The notes under the pieces: model-generated
Database searches by the model: none
Told to the model about the DNA's origin: nothing
Seen by the model: the letters and a program-made list of their open reading frames with translations, nothing else
NCBI GenBank assembly: GCA_016282655.1
Contig: JAEELK010000105.1
Location: forward strand, 1 to 8,456
From: Bacillota bacterium
GTDB lineage: Bacteria; Bacillota; Clostridia; Peptostreptococcales; Anaerovoracaceae
DNA: 8,456 bases
Direction of reading: 5' to 3'
Part shown: piece after piece, positions 6,358 through 8,456 of the stretch
Numbering within the stretch: position 1 is the first letter of the stretch
How the letters are laid out: every line of letters starts with the position of its first letter
Program-made: the position numbers and the translations under genes

Positions 6358-6386
6358 ATTGTGTCAGAGCGCACGGCAAATGTCAA
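6358..6386 (-). promoter_or_regulatory. SigA-type promoter of the aldolase-family gene
   Basis: On the minus strand a perfect TTGACA (6386-6381), a 17-bp spacer and CACAAT (6363-6358), with TG one base before the -10. Transcription would start near 6351, about 19 nt before the ATG at 6332 and just upstream of its AAGGAGG site. It diverges from the apgM promoter, sharing a 146-bp intergenic region. Confidence 0.75.
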
Positions 6387-6419
6387 TTTGATCCCTGCAC
6401 GAAAAATCCGCCGTATGCC

Positions 6420-6449
6420 TTGCGGCTGAATGCTTTCCTATGATAAAAT
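6420..6449 (+). promoter_or_regulatory. Probable promoter of the apgM operon
   Basis: TTGCGG (6420-6425), an 18-bp spacer and TAAAAT (6444-6449), preceded by TG at 6441-6442 to make an extended -10. An alternative -10, TATGAT at 6439-6444, overlaps it. The -35 is weak, so the extended -10 would carry most of the activity. The gene start at 6479 and its AAGGAG site at 6465-6470 lie downstream. Confidence 0.5.
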
Positions 6450-6478
6450 ATATCACCATTTTTCAAGGAGTAAAGCAT

Positions 6479-7693
6479 ATGAAATATCTTATCGTGGTGC
6501 CGGACGGCGCCGCAGACGAAGCGATCGAAGCACTGCAGGGCAGAACGCCCTTCGAGGCGGCCGATATGCCGCACATCGACGCGCTGGCGCGGAAGGGCAC
6601 GGTCGGCCTGGTGGACACCATCCCGGCCGGCATGCCGCCCGGCAGCGACGTCGCGAACCTTTCCGTCATGGGCTTTGACCCCGCGGTCTATCACACCGGC
6701 CGCTCGCCCCTCGAGGCGGTCAGCATGGGCATCGACATGGCGCCCACGGACGTGGCCTTCCGCTGCAACCTGGTCACGCTGGGCCCGGAGGACGTTCCGT
6801 ATGAAGACATGCGCATGATCGACAACAGCGCCGGAGAGATCAGCTCCGCCGAAGCGGCCGAGCTCATCGCGGCGGTCGAGGCCGCGCTGGGCACGGAGCG
6901 CCTGCACTTCTATCCGGGGGTCAGCTACCGACATGCGCTCATCGAGAACGAGGGCAGCACGGACGTGGAGCTGACGCCGCCGCACGACATCCTGGACCGC
7001 CGCGTGGGGGACTATCTGCCCCGGGGCGCGGACGGCCCGCTCATGGAGGACCTGATGCGCCGCAGCTTCCCGCTCCTGAAGGAGCATCCGGTGAACCTGG
7101 CGCGGATCGCCGCGGGCAAGCGTCCGGCGAACTCCATCTGGATCTGGGGCCAGGGCCGCAAGCCCGCGCTGCCTCCCTTCCAGGAGAAGTACGGCGTGGA
7201 CGGAAGCGTCATCTCCGCGGTGGACCTCATCAAGGGCATCGGCCTCTGCGCTGGGCTGGAGTCCATCGACGTGGAGGGCGCCACCGGCACCGTGGACACG
7301 AATTATGCCGGCAAGGCCGCTGCGGCGATCGACGCTTTCCGTCGCGGCAAAGATTTCGTATACGTACACCTGGAGGCCACGGACGAAAGCTCGCACCAGG
7401 GAGACCTCGCGGGCAAGATCCGCGGGCTGGAGCGCATCGACGCCGAGATCGTCGCGCCGATCCTGCAGTATCTGGAGGGCTGCGGAGAGGCCTTCCGCGT
7501 CCTCGTCCTGCCGGATCACTACACCCCGCTCCGCATCCGCACCCACGCCGCGCAGCCGGTGCCCTATCTCTATTACGGCAGCGAGGAGGCGCCGGCCGAG
7601 CCCGCGCCGCTGTCCTACTGTGAAAAAGAGGGCGAAAAAGGGCCGCGCTTTGCCTCCGGATACGCGCTGGCGGCGCATTTCTTCCGCAGGTAA
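6479..7693 (+). CDS. apgM: 2,3-bisphosphoglycerate-independent phosphoglycerate mutase, archaeal (ApgM) type
   Basis: 404 residues, usual for this family. It interconverts 3- and 2-phosphoglycerate without a cofactor. Alkaline-phosphatase superfamily metal site: D9 in VVPDGAAD, the likely nucleophile S62 in GSDVANLSVMGFDP, then EATDESSHQGD at 299-309 and PDHYTPLRIRTH at 345-356, supplying D302, H306, D346, H347 and H356 as likely metal ligands. The ATG at 6479 has AAGGAG eight bases upstream; an earlier in-frame ATG at 6440 lies within the promoter and is rejected. A branch of this family in bacteria has been proposed to act as homoserine kinase (TIGR02535), so amino-acid metabolism is a live alternative. 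The serA-serC genes nearby use the same 3-phosphoglycerate. It is followed after 18 nt by a small membrane-protein gene. Confidence 0.9.
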   Translation: MKYLIVVPDGAADEAIEALQGRTPFEAADMPHIDALARKGTVGLVDTIPAGMPPGSDVANLSVMGFDPAVYHTGRSPLEAVSMGIDMAPTDVAFRCNLVTLGPEDVPYEDMRMIDNSAGEISSAEAAELIAAVEAALGTERLHFYPGVSYRHALIENEGSTDVELTPPHDILDRRVGDYLPRGADGPLMEDLMRRSFPLLKEHPVNLARIAAGKRPANSIWIWGQGRKPALPPFQEKYGVDGSVISAVDLIKGIGLCAGLESIDVEGATGTVDTNYAGKAAAAIDAFRRGKDFVYVHLEATDESSHQGDLAGKIRGLERIDAEIVAPILQYLEGCGEAFRVLVLPDHYTPLRIRTHAAQPVPYLYYGSEEAPAEPAPLSYCEKEGEKGPRFASGYALAAHFFRR

Positions 7694-7711
7694 GACGGGG
7701 GAGGAGCGGAG

Positions 7712-7840
7712 ATGAGCAAAACGTTTTATATGATCGAGATCGCCGTCGTCTTCGTGCTCTTCTTCGTCCTGGAGACCTGGATCCTCCGGCGCAGAGACCG
7801 CGAGAAGTTCGGCGGAAACAATAAAAAGAAGAGAAAATAA
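7712..7840 (+). CDS. Small single-span membrane protein (42 residues)
   Basis: Starts ATG AGC AAA at 7712 with a strong GGAGG/CGGAG purine run just upstream, 18 nt after the apgM stop, and ends in TAA. A short N-terminus (MSKTFYMIE) is followed by a hydrophobic stretch at about 10-20 (IAVVFVLFFVL), extended by ETWIL. A very basic tail follows: RRRDREKF, then GGNNKKKRK. This predicts one membrane helix with the charged C-terminus in the cytoplasm (positive-inside rule). No recognisable family. Its ribosome site, spacing and amino-acid pattern support a real gene. It is likely co-transcribed with apgM and perhaps thyA. Function unknown. Confidence 0.7.
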   Translation: MSKTFYMIEIAVVFVLFFVLETWILRRRDREKFGGNNKKKRK

Positions 7841-7896
7841 AAGAGGCCGCGCCGGGGAGGCGCAGCGCATCGATCGTCAGAAAGGAGAGTTCGCGC

Positions 7897-8456
7897 ATGA
7901 GCAAAGCAGATCAGATCTTCGTATCCATGTGCAGAGACATCTTGGACAACGGCTATTCTACGGAAGGGCAGGTCGTCCGCGCCAAATGGGAAGACACCGG
8001 GGAAGCGGCGCACACCATCAAGCGCTTCTGCGTGGTCAACCGCTACGATCTGCAGGAGGAGTTTCCCGCGCTGACCCTGCGGCCCACGGGCATCAAGTCC
8101 GCCACGGACGAGCTGCTCTGGATCTGGCAGAAGAAATCAAACCGCGTCGCGGAGCTGAACAGCCACATCTGGGATGCCTGGGCGGACGAGAACGGCACCA
8201 TCGGCAAGGCCTACGGCTATCAGATGGGCGTGAAATACCAGTATCCGGAAGGCGAGATGGACCAGGTGGACCGCGTGCTCTACGACCTGAAGCACAATCC
8301 CTACAGCCGCCGCATCCTGACCAACCTCTACAATTTCAAGGACCTGCATGAGATGGCGCTCTATCCCTGCGCCTACAGCATGACCTTCAACGTGACGGGA
8401 GACCGCCTGAACGGCATCCTGAACCAGCGCTCGCAGGACGTGCTGGTCGCGAACAA
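7897..8456 (+). CDS. thyA: Thymidylate synthase (5' part, runs off window)
   Basis: 186 residues visible, continuing past the window end with no stop. It methylates dUMP to dTMP using 5,10-methylene-tetrahydrofolate. Diagnostic stretches: LNSHIWDAWADENG at 87-100, GKAYGYQMG at 103-111, the DQVDRVLYDLK segment at 122-132, NPYSRR at 134-139 (the arginine pair that binds phosphate across the dimer), catalytic C158 in LYPCAYS, and NQRSQDV at 176-182. The N-terminal loop reads VRAKWEDTG instead of the DRTGTG of E. coli ThyA, a form I recall in clostridial ThyA proteins; R29 is probably the phosphate-binding arginine. The start is supported by AAAGGAG upstream. It lies 56 nt after the small membrane-protein gene with no clear terminator or promoter between. 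It uses the folate one-carbon unit that serine supplies. Confidence 0.95.
   Translation, partial: MSKADQIFVSMCRDILDNGYSTEGQVVRAKWEDTGEAAHTIKRFCVVNRYDLQEEFPALTLRPTGIKSATDELLWIWQKKSNRVAELNSHIWDAWADENGTIGKAYGYQMGVKYQYPEGEMDQVDRVLYDLKHNPYSRRILTNLYNFKDLHEMALYPCAYSMTFNVTGDRLNGILNQRSQDVLVAN

Noticed and set aside
7849..7863. Terminator between the small membrane-protein gene and thyA
   Set aside because: Only a 5-bp stem (GCGCC/GGCGC) with no T-run; too weak, so co-transcription is more likely.
6383..7870. 495-codon minus-strand open frame opposite apgM
   Set aside because: Longer than apgM itself but arginine/alanine-rich with no motif, while apgM shows the full metal site, a ribosome site and a promoter.

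Overview
The window reads as chromosomal DNA from a GC-rich anaerobic Firmicute, most likely a gut-type clostridium. The grounds are strong GGAGG ribosome-binding sites, sigma70/SigA-type promoters, a clostridial form of thymidylate synthase, an archaeal-type phosphoglycerate mutase, and oxygen-sensitive 2-hydroxyacyl-CoA dehydratase/activase proteins. The lineage is an inference; no rRNA or marker comparison was possible.

Layout. Positions 1-272 hold no convincing gene. They contain a 70-bp inverted-repeat element and a 66-bp tandem repeat that duplicates the 3' end, including the stop codon, of the gene beside it. From 5549 down to 273 on the minus strand lie four closely packed genes: serC (phosphoserine aminotransferase), serA (3-phosphoglycerate dehydrogenase; its ATG overlaps the serC stop by 1 nt), a 2-hydroxyacyl-CoA dehydratase subunit homologue, and an unusual fusion of a second dehydratase-subunit-like domain with an activase ATPase (8-nt overlap with the preceding gene). 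A promoter with an extended -10 sits in front of serC. A strong hairpin after serA may adjust expression of the two Fe-S genes. Next, also on the minus strand, is a class II aldolase/epimerase-family gene with its own near-consensus promoter and a clear intrinsic terminator.

A divergent promoter region of about 146 bp separates the aldolase from the plus-strand genes: apgM-type cofactor-independent phosphoglycerate mutase, a previously overlooked 42-residue single-span membrane protein, and the 5' two thirds of thyA, which runs off the window.

How they fit together. ApgM, SerA and SerC all handle 3-phosphoglycerate or its products, so the core theme is the branch from glycolysis to serine. 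Serine then feeds one-carbon units (via serine hydroxymethyltransferase, not in this window) into the methylene-tetrahydrofolate used by ThyA. The two dehydratase/activase genes do not belong to textbook serine synthesis. Their position in the apparent serCA operon, and the joining of subunit and activase in one chain, are the most interesting points here. Their substrate cannot be read from the sequence.
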